Below are positions 42,890 through 51,355 of a stretch of DNA of 64,000 nucleotides, in pieces (positions within the stretch are counted from its first letter, which is position 1; each line of letters starts with the position of its first letter). The notes under the pieces were generated by a model. It was not told where the DNA came from. It ran no database searches and saw only the letters and a program-made list of their open reading frames with translations. Source of the DNA: Ardenticatenaceae bacterium (GTDB lineage Bacteria; Chloroflexota; Anaerolineae; Promineifilales; Promineifilaceae). A program made the position numbers and the translations under genes. The DNA lies in NCBI GenBank assembly GCA_011525915.1, contig WYBM01000015.1, positions 248,001-312,000 on the forward strand, read 5' to 3'.

Positions 42890-43478
42890 CAGCGAGTGTG
42901 GACAGTTGACGGAGCAACCGAACAAACGCCATTCTTCTCAAACAGTTCAAGGCTCGGTGGATACGGCCACTGAGCCTTCTTTTTTGGTTATTGGTCAAAT
43001 TACAAAACCACATGGCGTGACAGGTGAGGTGCGTGTGATCCCGCACACTGACGTGCCCGAACGTTTTACCTGGTTGGAAAAGGTTTTTGTGGGGAAAACG
43101 AATCCCCAGCCCATTGTTGTGGAATCTGCCCGTTTACACAACAACCTGGTCTTGCTTAAACTGGCGGGCTATGATGACCGTGATGCGGTTGAAGTGCTGC
43201 GCGGGGCCTGGTTGCAAGTGCCAGAATCAGAGGCTATACCTCTGGCAGAAGGGGAATATTTCCTGTTTCAGCTGATAGGCATAGAGGTGCTGACAGATGG
43301 TGGTGAGCCGCTGGGTAACTTGGTGGAAATTATTGAAACAGGGGCCAACAATGTCTTTCGCGTCTCTGGCAGCCGGGGCGACGTGTTATTACCGGACATT
43401 GATGAAGTTATCCTGGGCATTGATCTGGACAACGGCCGTATGACTGTACACCTGCTGCCAGGGTTGCTGCCGGAATGA
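42879..43478 (+). CDS. rimM: 16S rRNA processing protein RimM
   Basis: Drawn as 199 residues from TTG 42879, overlapping khpA by 11 bases. GTG 42957 behind CAAGG gives a 173-residue protein of normal length and may be the true start, since the first 26 residues are not family-like. The N domain has IGQITKPHGVTGEVRV and the PRC-barrel C domain EYFLFQLIGIEVLTD and NVFRVSGSRGDVLLP. RimM binds ribosomal protein S19 and helps maturation of the 30S head. The expected trmD and rplS do not follow; dprA does. Confidence 0.92.
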   Translation: MLNNSECGQLTEQPNKRHSSQTVQGSVDTATEPSFLVIGQITKPHGVTGEVRVIPHTDVPERFTWLEKVFVGKTNPQPIVVESARLHNNLVLLKLAGYDDRDAVEVLRGAWLQVPESEAIPLAEGEYFLFQLIGIEVLTDGGEPLGNLVEIIETGANNVFRVSGSRGDVLLPDIDEVILGIDLDNGRMTVHLLPGLLPE

Positions 43479-43587
43479 AGTGGGAAGGTTTTAACGTGGT
43501 TCACGTTTATGTGACCGGGTGTTCAGGGGATAGTCACACATTTGCCGATATACTTGCATCCTTGCCACTTGATGATATGCTCGTTAA

Positions 43588-44712
43588 ATGTCGGATTTAA
43601 AGTACTGGTTGGGGTTTAACCTGGTTAAAGGCATTGGCCCGGCTAAAATCCAGGCTTTGCTGGATTCTTTTGGCTCGCTGGCGGCCGCGTGGCAGGCGAC
43701 TGAACACCAACTTTTGCACATAGGCCTTGATAAACGGGCCATACGCACATTCCAGCAAACACGCGTCGAGCTTGACCTGGATGCCGCTCTGACCCAAGTG
43801 CAGGCCGCCGGTATAACATTGTTGACTTGGGATTCGCCTGACTACCCGGCTTATTTGCGTGAAGTGCCTGGTTCGCCCCCGTTATTGTATGTGCAAGGTG
43901 AACTACGGGACACAGACCAGTGGGCCGTGGCTGTGGTAGGCACCAGAAGATTGACGGCTTACGGCCGTCAGGTTACCCATGACCTGGTGGCCGGGTTGGT
44001 GCGGCATAACATTACCATTGTCAGCGGGTTGGCGCGGGGCATTGACGCCGTGGCCCATAAAACGGCCGTAGACCTGGGTGGCCGTACTATCGCTGTTTTA
44101 GGATCCGGGTTGGATTGCATCTACCCGGCCGAACACCGCCAACTGGCACAGCACATTGTGGCCGCAAACGGCGCCGTGATTTCCGAATATGGCCTGGGCA
44201 TGCAGCCAGAGGCTAAAAACTTTCCACCACGTAACCGGATCATCAGCGGGCTGTCATTGGGTGTGCTCGTTGTGGAAGCTGGTGAACGCAGCGGCGCGTT
44301 GATTACGGCGAACTTTGCCGCCGAACAAAACCGGGACGTTTTTGCTGTACCAGGGAATATTAACAGCCCAGCCAGCAAAGGTCCAAACCGGCTCATTCAG
44401 GAAGGCGCCCGGCTGGTTACCCGCGTTGAAGATATCCTAGAAGAGTTAAACGTGTTTATGGTGGCTGAGCATACGGCCGTGCAAATGGCCCTGCCGGAGA
44501 CGGCCGAAGAAATTGCCTTGTTTGCGCACCTTTCCACCCAACCTATTCATGTGGATGAACTCAGTCGGGCCAGCGGTTTGCCCGCTGCCCTCGTCAACAG
44601 CACACTCACCATTATGGAATTAAAAGGTATGGTGCAGCCTGTAGGCGGTATGAACTACATTCTCTGCCGGGAACCAGAACCGGTATATGACCTAAATCAA
44701 CAATCAGAATGA
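43588..44712 (+). CDS. dprA: DNA-processing protein DprA
   Basis: A 374-residue protein with three parts: an N-terminal helix-hairpin-helix-like region (LVKGIGPAKIQALLDSFG), the Rossmann-like core (VVGTRRLTAYGRQVTHDL, VSGLARGIDAVAHKTA, VLGSGLDCIYPAEHR, KNFPPRNRIISGLS, GALITANFAAEQNRDVFAVP), and a C-terminal winged helix (HLSTQPIHVDELSRASGLP). DprA binds incoming single-stranded DNA and loads RecA during transformation. No competence operon is next to it. It is monocistronic or co-transcribed with the mannose-1-phosphate enzyme. Confidence 0.97.
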   Translation: MSDLKYWLGFNLVKGIGPAKIQALLDSFGSLAAAWQATEHQLLHIGLDKRAIRTFQQTRVELDLDAALTQVQAAGITLLTWDSPDYPAYLREVPGSPPLLYVQGELRDTDQWAVAVVGTRRLTAYGRQVTHDLVAGLVRHNITIVSGLARGIDAVAHKTAVDLGGRTIAVLGSGLDCIYPAEHRQLAQHIVAANGAVISEYGLGMQPEAKNFPPRNRIISGLSLGVLVVEAGERSGALITANFAAEQNRDVFAVPGNINSPASKGPNRLIQEGARLVTRVEDILEELNVFMVAEHTAVQMALPETAEEIALFAHLSTQPIHVDELSRASGLPAALVNSTLTIMELKGMVQPVGGMNYILCREPEPVYDLNQQSE

Positions 44713-44715
44713 GCT

Positions 44716-44748
44716 GATTAGAGACGGCGCGTTTGCCACGCTCTAATC
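44716..44748. terminator. Hairpin between dprA and the guanylyltransferase gene
   Basis: GATTAGAG (44716-44723) is the reverse complement of CTCTAATC (44741-44748), with part of the middle also pairing. GATTAGAG-type motifs recur near 45863 and 30891. The T-rich tail of an intrinsic terminator is missing. Confidence 0.45.
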
Positions 44749-44760
44749 TACCCGAACGAT

Positions 44761-45861
44761 ATGAAAATTGTCATCTTTGCGGGTGGCTCTGGCCGCCGTT
44801 TGTGGCCTATTAGCCGCCAAAAATCCCCAAAACAATTCGAACCAATCATCGGTGAAAAATCTACCGTGCAGCTGGCTGTAGCCCGTGTCAGTGCGGCCTA
44901 TGGCCGGGATAATATTTTTATCTCCACCAATGAAAATTACGTAGACATTGTGCGCCGCCAACTGCCGGAAATTCCACCCAACCACATCATCGGTGAGCCG
45001 ACCCGGCGTGACCTGGCGGCTGCCGTGGGTCTGGCTATGGGCCACCTGGCCCATGCCGCCGACTCTGCAGACCACCTCTCAGAGCCGGTAGCTATTTTGT
45101 GGAGCGATAATTACATGGATCAGGTGGATAACTTCCTGACCGTCATGCAAACGGCCGAGAAGCTGCTGATCCAAAAGAAAGCCAAACTCCTGTTTATTGG
45201 CGAGACGCCGCGTTTTGCCAATGAAAATCTGGGTTGGATTGGCCTGGGCACAGAAAAGGGACGCCTGGACGGACAGCCTTATTACGGTTTTCAGTCGTTA
45301 ACTTACCGGCCGGCATTGGCAGCCTGCCGCCGTATGTTTGCCGAGGGTACCCATGTGTGGAACACAGGCTATTTTGTGACCACCGTTGGCTTTGTGCAGT
45401 CGCAGTATCAACAGCACCAGCCGCAGTTGTGGCAAAAACTGGCACAGATAGAGGCCACCATTGGCCAAGAAGCGTATCAGCAAACACTGCATACCGTCTA
45501 CCCGCAGCTTGAGGTCATGAGCTTTGACGATGCTGTTTTGCAGCACATAGCGCCCGAGGAGGCATTGGTGCTGCACAGTGAAATGGGCTGGAGTGATCCT
45601 GGTACATTGTATGCCTTAAAAGAAGCCATCAACCCAAGCCCCAAAGCGAATGTGACCAAAGGGCTGGTGAAGCTGGTAGAAGTAGCAGATTCTTTGGTAT
45701 ACAACTATGAACAAGAAAAATTATTGGCTGTTGTTGGCGTTGATGGCTTGATTGTGGTAAACACGGAAGATGCCATTCTGGTGGTGCATAAAGACCAGAT
45801 TCCGCTGGTGAAGCAGATGGTGGACGGCCTGGATGGGACAGAATTAGAAGAATTTAGCTAG
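44761..45861 (+). CDS. Mannose-1-phosphate guanylyltransferase
   Basis: A 366-residue nucleotidyltransferase. The signature FAGGSGRRLWPISRQKSPKQF binds GTP; later NTGYFV and LHSEMGWSDPGTLYALKE are typical of the GMP branch. DNYMD gives a metal-binding acidic site. It makes GDP-mannose for glycans. It lacks the C-terminal cupin isomerase of the bifunctional ManC, so it is monofunctional. Glycosyltransferase genes that could use GDP-mannose lie at 52773, 53898 and 57873. Confidence 0.92.
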   Translation: MKIVIFAGGSGRRLWPISRQKSPKQFEPIIGEKSTVQLAVARVSAAYGRDNIFISTNENYVDIVRRQLPEIPPNHIIGEPTRRDLAAAVGLAMGHLAHAADSADHLSEPVAILWSDNYMDQVDNFLTVMQTAEKLLIQKKAKLLFIGETPRFANENLGWIGLGTEKGRLDGQPYYGFQSLTYRPALAACRRMFAEGTHVWNTGYFVTTVGFVQSQYQQHQPQLWQKLAQIEATIGQEAYQQTLHTVYPQLEVMSFDDAVLQHIAPEEALVLHSEMGWSDPGTLYALKEAINPSPKANVTKGLVKLVEVADSLVYNYEQEKLLAVVGVDGLIVVNTEDAILVVHKDQIPLVKQMVDGLDGTELEEFS

Positions 45862-45882
45862 AGGATTAGAGACTAGAAATTA

Positions 45883-45915
45883 GAGATCGCGCCTGGCGCA
45901 ATCTCCGATTTTTTT
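45883..45915 (+). terminator. Terminator of the guanylyltransferase gene
   Basis: GAGATCGCGCC-T-GGCGCAATCTC folds into a stem with one mismatch (45883-45905) and is followed by seven T (45909-45915). The topA start is 7 bases after the T-run, so topA has its own or read-through transcription. Confidence 0.7.
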
Positions 45916-45921
45916 GCAGTT

Positions 45922-48348
45922 ATGAGTGAAGCGATCATTGGATATTGTTTTAAGTGTAAAGAAAAGCGTCAGATTCTAGAGCCGCAGGCAGAGTGGGCGG
46001 CTAATGGCGCGCCGGGGGTACGCGGCACCTGTGAACATTGTGGTGGTGTTGTCTATAAAGCTATGCGCGTCCCGGCACATGATCAGTTGCCAAAGCCAGA
46101 AGTCATCACCCGCTCGCGTAAAAAAGCGTCGGCCAGCAAGAAAGGCAAAAAGACGAGCAGCAAGGGCAAGTCAAAGAAAGAGAGTAAGGCAAAGTCCACG
46201 GCCGTGGCTGCTGCCAGCCCACGCCGCATCGGCAAACTGGTGGTGGTAGAATCTCCGGCCAAAGCGCGCACGATTGGCCGCTATTTGGGCAAAGGGTACG
46301 TGGTCAAGTCCAGCGTGGGCCACGTGCGAGATTTGCTTAAATCTCGCCTGAGCGTCGATGTAGACAACAACTTCTCCCCAGATTACCGTGTGCCCAATAA
46401 CAAGCGAGATGTAGTCAAGGAATTAAAGGAAGCCGCAGCCAAGGCGAAGGAAATCTACTTAGCCACTGATCCTGACCGGGAGGGGGAGGCCATTGCCTGG
46501 CATGTATTGGAATCGGCCGAGATGGACCCGGCCCGCACCCGACGGGTGGAGTTTAATGAAATCACCAAGCCGGCTATTGAAAAAGCATTTGAACATCCCC
46601 GTGATATTGATATGGACCGGGTGGATGCACAGCAGGCGCGGCGTATCTTAGACCGGTTGGTGGGGTATAAGCTCAGCCCGTTGTTGTGGCGCAAAATTCA
46701 TGGCCGTCTGTCTGCCGGCCGGGTGCAGTCGGTGGCTGTGCGTCTGGTGGTGGACCGGGAACGGGAAATCCAGCAGTTTGTGGTTGAAGAGTATTGGACA
46801 TTGGACGCCCTCTTGAGTCAAGAGAAATATGCTGAGGAAAAGGAACGGCCGTCCTTTAAGGCCAAACTCCTCAAACTCAAAGGCGAAGACCCTGTCCTCA
46901 AACAGGAAGCGGACGTTCTGCCCCATTTAGAGGCCCTGGAAAAAGCTCATTGGGTGATGGGGGAGGTGCGTCTGGGCAAACGTACCCGCCGACCGGCCGC
47001 TCCTTTTACCACCAGCACCTTGCAGCAAGAGGCTTCGCGCCGCTTAAGCTTTAATACTGACAAAACGATGCGCATTGCGCAGCAGCTCTATGAAGGCATT
47101 GACCTGGAAGGCAGTGATGGCTCCGTCGGCTTAATCACTTACATGCGTACGGACAGCGTGACTGTTTCTAAAGAAGCACAGGCGGAAGCCCGGACGTACA
47201 TTGGTAAGCGATTTGGCCCGCAATACGTGCCGGTCAAGCCGCCGGAGTATAAAACCAAGGCCAAAGCTGCCCAAGAGGCACACGAAGCGGTGCGGCCAAC
47301 AGCCGTCATGCGTGAACCAAAACGGATCAAAGAGCATCTTTCCCGTGATCAGTACCGGTTGTATATGCTCATTTGGGACCGATTTGTGGCCAGCCAGATG
47401 TCGCCTGCACGTTATGATACGGTGTCTGCAGACATATGGGCCGGGGAACAGAAAGTGGTGGCTGAGAAACGGCCGTATCTCTTCCGCGCCACGGGTTCTA
47501 CCCTGGAATTTGCTGGTTTTCTGGCTCTCTACGAAGAGACCCGGCCAGAAGACCGCCCCGATGACGGCGAAAACAAAGTGCCCTCAGACTTGAAACAACA
47601 TGAAAATATAGATTTGCTGCGGCTGCTGCCAGAACAGCACTTCACCCAGCCGCCACCCCGTTACAGTGAAGCTACCCTGGTTAAAGACCTGGAAGAAAAC
47701 GGGATCGGCCGTCCCAGTACATATGCCAGTATCATCTCCACCATTCAGCAGCGGGGTTACGTAGACCGTGAAGATCGGCGGCTGGTGCCCACCGAAACTG
47801 GCCAGATAGTGAACGATTTACTGGTGGAATATTTTCCGGACATCGTCTCGGTGGATTTTACCGCCAGATTAGAGGATGAACTGGACAAAATTGCCGAAGG
47901 CACTCCCTGGGTACCGGTCATTTCCAGCTTTTATGGCCAGTTTGTGGAAAAACTAGAAATTGCCGATGAATCCATTCCCAAGATCGACGTGCAGCGAGAA
48001 CAAGAGCTTGTGGGACGTGATTGCCCTCTTTGCGGCCAGCCGCTGGTCTACCGGGAAGGGCGCTACGGCCGTTTTATCGGCTGCAGCACCTTTCCTAAAT
48101 GCCGCCACACGGAGCAAATTGTCATTGTCGTCGCTGACTGTCCACATGGGGGTGAGATTGTGGAACGGCGCACCAAACGCGGCCGTATCTTTTATGGCTG
48201 CTCACGTTACCCAGATTGTGAATGGCGCAGCTGGTACAAGCCGGTAACGGGCGTGGATGGCTCCTGCGACGGCGTTATTGTTCAGGTCAGCGAAGGCAAA
48301 ACGGAGTGTATCACTTGTGGTTTGAAGGAAAAGGCGCCGGCGCCGTAG
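45922..48348 (+). CDS. topA: DNA topoisomerase I with N-terminal zinc ribbon
   Basis: An 808-residue type IA topoisomerase. Residues 1 to 50 are a DUF5679-like zinc ribbon (GYCFKCKEKRQ with a later GTCEHCGG), followed by a basic Ser/Lys linker (residues 60 to 95). The TOPRIM domain begins at KLVVVESPAKARTIGRYLG; catalytic Tyr407 lies in LITYMRTDS. ENGIGRPSTYASIISTIQQR marks the later part of the catalytic core. Two C-terminal zinc fingers end the protein (DCPLCGQPLVYREGRYG with GCSTFPKC, and a second GCSRYPDC). It relaxes negative supercoils. The N-terminal ribbon fusion is the unusual part. Confidence 0.97.
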   Translation: MSEAIIGYCFKCKEKRQILEPQAEWAANGAPGVRGTCEHCGGVVYKAMRVPAHDQLPKPEVITRSRKKASASKKGKKTSSKGKSKKESKAKSTAVAAASPRRIGKLVVVESPAKARTIGRYLGKGYVVKSSVGHVRDLLKSRLSVDVDNNFSPDYRVPNNKRDVVKELKEAAAKAKEIYLATDPDREGEAIAWHVLESAEMDPARTRRVEFNEITKPAIEKAFEHPRDIDMDRVDAQQARRILDRLVGYKLSPLLWRKIHGRLSAGRVQSVAVRLVVDREREIQQFVVEEYWTLDALLSQEKYAEEKERPSFKAKLLKLKGEDPVLKQEADVLPHLEALEKAHWVMGEVRLGKRTRRPAAPFTTSTLQQEASRRLSFNTDKTMRIAQQLYEGIDLEGSDGSVGLITYMRTDSVTVSKEAQAEARTYIGKRFGPQYVPVKPPEYKTKAKAAQEAHEAVRPTAVMREPKRIKEHLSRDQYRLYMLIWDRFVASQMSPARYDTVSADIWAGEQKVVAEKRPYLFRATGSTLEFAGFLALYEETRPEDRPDDGENKVPSDLKQHENIDLLRLLPEQHFTQPPPRYSEATLVKDLEENGIGRPSTYASIISTIQQRGYVDREDRRLVPTETGQIVNDLLVEYFPDIVSVDFTARLEDELDKIAEGTPWVPVISSFYGQFVEKLEIADESIPKIDVQREQELVGRDCPLCGQPLVYREGRYGRFIGCSTFPKCRHTEQIVIVVADCPHGGEIVERRTKRGRIFYGCSRYPDCEWRSWYKPVTGVDGSCDGVIVQVSEGKTECITCGLKEKAPAP

Positions 48349-48354
48349 AAAGTA

Positions 48355-49299
48355 TTACGTGTTTACACCTTCAAGAATGACGTTGACTTGGCTGACTTCT
48401 TCGGCCGTCAGGTTCCAGCCAGCCGCTTTAACATTTTGCTGTAAATGCTCTAATTTTGTCAGCCCAGAGATAACCGAACAGACCTGTGGCTGTGCCAGCA
48501 GCCAGGCATGGGCCAGTCCACCCATGGTGTGTTCTCGTTCTTCGGCCCAGGCGGCCAGCTTTTCTACTTTGGTGTAGTTCCCATCTGTCATATACCGTTG
48601 TACGTAGGCGCTGCTCTCGCCACGAGAATCGGCCGGTGCGCCCTGGCCTCGTTTGTATTTGCCCGTAAGAAAGCCGCCTGCCAGCGGAAAGTAGGGGATA
48701 AACCCAACGTTGTGCGCCTGGCAATAAGGGATAACCTCTTTTTCTACCTCTCGTTCTAACATATGGTAATGTGACTGGATGGTGACAAACGCTGCCCAGC
48801 CACGCATGTCTGCCAGCAGGTTGGCCTTGGCCAGCTGCCAGGCGGCGTAAGCCGATGCCCCCACGTAGCGTACCTTGCCGCTGCGCACCAGGTCATCCAG
48901 AGCGCGCATTGTTTCTTCAATGGGGGTGGTGTCATCCCAACGATGCATCTGGTACAGGTCAATATGGTCGGTTTGCAGGCGGCGCAGGCTGGCTTCTACG
49001 CCGTTCATAATGTGGTAGCGAGACGCGCCGTAGTCGTTGGGTCCTTCCCCTGTCTTAAAGTAAACCTTTGTGGCCACCACAAATTTGTCCCAGCGCCCTT
49101 TAAGGGCATGGCCCAACGTTTTCTCTGAGTCACTTTCGGTATAGACATCGGCCGTGTCAATAAAGTTAATGCCCTGGTCGACCGCGGCGTCTATGATGGC
49201 ATTCACGGCCGTCTGTGCCACTTTCCGGCCAAATTGGTTGGTGCCCATGCCGATGACTGATACACGCACCCCAGAGTTCCCTAGTTGACGATATTCCAT
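48355..49299 (-). CDS. Aldo/keto reductase
   Basis: 314 residues from ATG 49299, chosen for AAAAGGAGAC just upstream; an in-frame start at 49317 precedes that site. The TIM-barrel family motifs are MGTNQFGRK, FIDTADVYTESDSEKTLG with the catalytic Tyr, VVATKVYF (Lys), HIDLYQMHRWDDTTPIEETM (His) and the NADPH-binding LAGGFLTGKYKRG and VCSVISGLTKLEHL. It reduces aldehydes or ketones with NADPH; the closest functional type is the voltage-gated potassium-channel beta/YghZ-like group. The substrate is unknown. Confidence 0.92.
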   Translation of the reverse strand: MEYRQLGNSGVRVSVIGMGTNQFGRKVAQTAVNAIIDAAVDQGINFIDTADVYTESDSEKTLGHALKGRWDKFVVATKVYFKTGEGPNDYGASRYHIMNGVEASLRRLQTDHIDLYQMHRWDDTTPIEETMRALDDLVRSGKVRYVGASAYAAWQLAKANLLADMRGWAAFVTIQSHYHMLEREVEKEVIPYCQAHNVGFIPYFPLAGGFLTGKYKRGQGAPADSRGESSAYVQRYMTDGNYTKVEKLAAWAEEREHTMGGLAHAWLLAQPQVCSVISGLTKLEHLQQNVKAAGWNLTAEEVSQVNVILEGVNT

Positions 49300-49327
49300 G
49301 TTGTCTCCTTTTAACATAATCAGAAGT

Positions 49328-49391
49328 CAGTAACCAGTTTTCCATGGATATTTACTGGCGTTAGGCAGGCCCTGCTGATAACTGGTTGCTG
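49328..49391. repeat. Dispersed repeat: CAGTAACCAGTT / AACTGGTTGCTG
   Basis: The 12-base arms (49328-49339, 49380-49391) pair with one mismatch around a 40-base centre; ACTGAAAACTGG follows at about 49395. It sits between the reductase start region and the selB stop and belongs to the CAGTAATCAGT family. Confidence 0.6.
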
Positions 49392-49413
49392 ATGACTGAA
49401 AACTGGTCATAGT

Positions 49414-51294
49414 TTATGAAGTTAAGACGCGGTCATCCCCCACCCGCCGTGTCATTTTGACTTCATCCAGGTGTTCCAGCAGGGCGACGGCATATTTGCG
49501 GCTGGTGTTAAACAGGTCGCGTACCTGGGCGACGTTCATACGGCCGTGGGCGGCCAAATATTCTCTGATCCCAGCTACCAGCCGTTCGTAATCAGCCGGA
49601 GCATACACCACGTCGCTGCTGATTGGGTGCAGCTGCCGCAGGTCTACCAGGGCAAAATAGACATCTTCACCGACGGCCGTTTTACACTCTTTCACGCTGG
49701 GTGAATTGACGCCGGCTGCCACCATCTGGTGCATGAGTCCATCAATACGGCCCTGCTGCGCTGGCGTAAAACGGAGTGCATGATCAGGCCGGCGCAGCAG
49801 GGCCCTTTCTTCTACCAGCAAGCCTGCGGCGGCACACCGGTTCATGAGGGGATTAAACACCGTCGCCTTTAACTTCAATCGGCTGCGCAACTCCTCACGC
49901 GGCATCCCCAGGCGTAATGGATAGGTACGATGATGGTCGGTCACCATCGCCAGCAGATTATCTACATAGTGCTGGTAGCCGGGGCGAGATATAAACTGCT
50001 GGTCAAGCTCAATGATTTGCCCCGTGTGGTGTAGGGTGAGCCAGGCGGCCGCGGCCGTTTCTTTATCTATCCCGGCTGCCTGTAATACCTGGTTTTTGTT
50101 GGCTGGTTCTATGCGTTGTAACGCCTGCAACAGCACTTCTTCTGGTGTGCCCTGGGTCAGTGTCTGCAAACGGGTCAGGGTGTCTGGCCGAAAACGGCGG
50201 TGGCGGCGGCCAGGGTGGGGGTCCAACACAATGCCACCGCCCAACGTAGCGCCGGGTGATGGCCGACGCACAATAAAACGGTCACCACGCAGCACAGCGA
50301 CTGGTGCTGTGGCTGCCAGTTGCAGCCAGCCCGTCTGCCCTGGTTCGATCTGTTCGCTGCCTAATACCCTTGTGCGGGCCACGACCTCACTGGCGCCCAC
50401 AAACAGCTTTACCTCCATGTTATGCTTCAGAGGGGCATCGGCCTCTGGCAGGTGGCGGTAAGAGGCGTCAAACAAGATCGTGGGCCGCAGCACACCGGCG
50501 GCGGCCACCACGTCACCACGTTTCAGTGCCTCCCGGTCGATGCCGGTCAGGTTCATGGCCACCCGGCTGCCGGGATGAGCCACATCTAGTTTGGTTTTAT
50601 GCGTTTGCAGCCCACGAATGCGCCCTTTTAACCCCGAAGGTTGGATTTCCACGGCATCACCAACCTGGAAACGGCCGTCTGCCAGTGTGCCTGTCACCAC
50701 CGTGCCAAAACCGGAAAGCGTAAAAATGCGATCAATGGGCAGGCGGGCACGGCCGTTATCTGCTTGTGGTGGTGAGGCAGTCAACCGTTCCCACAGCGCC
50801 GCCCGCAAAGTGGCTAACCCCTGGCTTGTTTTGGCGGAAACCGGCAGTATAGGCGCGTTTGCCAGCACCGTGCCACCCAAGGCGTCGGCTATATCCAATG
50901 TTACCATTTCCAACCACTCCGGGTCATCGGCGATCAGGTCAACCTTTGTCAGGGCTACCACCCCATCACGCACTGCCAGCAAGTCTAAAATGGCCAGATG
51001 TTCTCTGGTTTGGGGCATCACTCCTTCATCAGCGGCAATAACAAACAAAGCTATATCAATACCGCCCACACCCGCCAGCATGTTTTCAATAAAGTCACGG
51101 TGGCCAGGCACATCGATGACCCCTACTTCTTCAGTGTGAGGGGGATCACCCAGTGACAGCCAGGCAAAGCCCAGATCAATGGTCATTTCGCGGGCCTTTT
51201 CTTCAGCCAGACGGTCTGGGTCAATGCCGGTGAGGGCTTCTACCAGGGTAGATTTACCGTGGTCTACATGTCCGGCGGTGCCAATGACGTACAT
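49414..51294 (-). CDS. selB: Selenocysteine-specific elongation factor SelB
   Basis: About 626 residues from ATG 51294 (MYVIGTAGHVDHGKST); the frame extends further left to 51345. The GTPase domain has GHVDHGKST, the effector region with REMTIDLGFAW, DVPGHRDFI and TKVDLI. Domains II and III follow, and the C-terminal ~250 residues contain winged helices (ARMN-like end AHGRMNVAQVRDLFNTSRKYAV) that bind the SECIS hairpin in mRNA. SelB brings Sec-tRNA to UGA codons. A target is in the same window: selD at 56687 has an in-frame UGA. selA and the Sec tRNA are not seen here. Confidence 0.96.
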   Translation of the reverse strand: MYVIGTAGHVDHGKSTLVEALTGIDPDRLAEEKAREMTIDLGFAWLSLGDPPHTEEVGVIDVPGHRDFIENMLAGVGGIDIALFVIAADEGVMPQTREHLAILDLLAVRDGVVALTKVDLIADDPEWLEMVTLDIADALGGTVLANAPILPVSAKTSQGLATLRAALWERLTASPPQADNGRARLPIDRIFTLSGFGTVVTGTLADGRFQVGDAVEIQPSGLKGRIRGLQTHKTKLDVAHPGSRVAMNLTGIDREALKRGDVVAAAGVLRPTILFDASYRHLPEADAPLKHNMEVKLFVGASEVVARTRVLGSEQIEPGQTGWLQLAATAPVAVLRGDRFIVRRPSPGATLGGGIVLDPHPGRRHRRFRPDTLTRLQTLTQGTPEEVLLQALQRIEPANKNQVLQAAGIDKETAAAAWLTLHHTGQIIELDQQFISRPGYQHYVDNLLAMVTDHHRTYPLRLGMPREELRSRLKLKATVFNPLMNRCAAAGLLVEERALLRRPDHALRFTPAQQGRIDGLMHQMVAAGVNSPSVKECKTAVGEDVYFALVDLRQLHPISSDVVYAPADYERLVAGIREYLAAHGRMNVAQVRDLFNTSRKYAVALLEHLDEVKMTRRVGDDRVLTS

Positions 51295-51317
51295 TTTGGT
51301 GATCGGTGAGAGGCAAC

Positions 51318-51347
51318 CGGTGAATGGCTGCTGCGTGCCATTCACCG
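51318..51347. terminator. Perfect hairpin between selB and the coiled-coil gene
   Basis: CGGTGAATGGC (51318-51328) and GCCATTCACCG (51337-51347) form an 11-base stem with an 8-base loop. It would end the coiled-coil transcript on the minus strand, although no T-run follows. Confidence 0.5.
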
Positions 51348-51355
51348 ATTACAGG

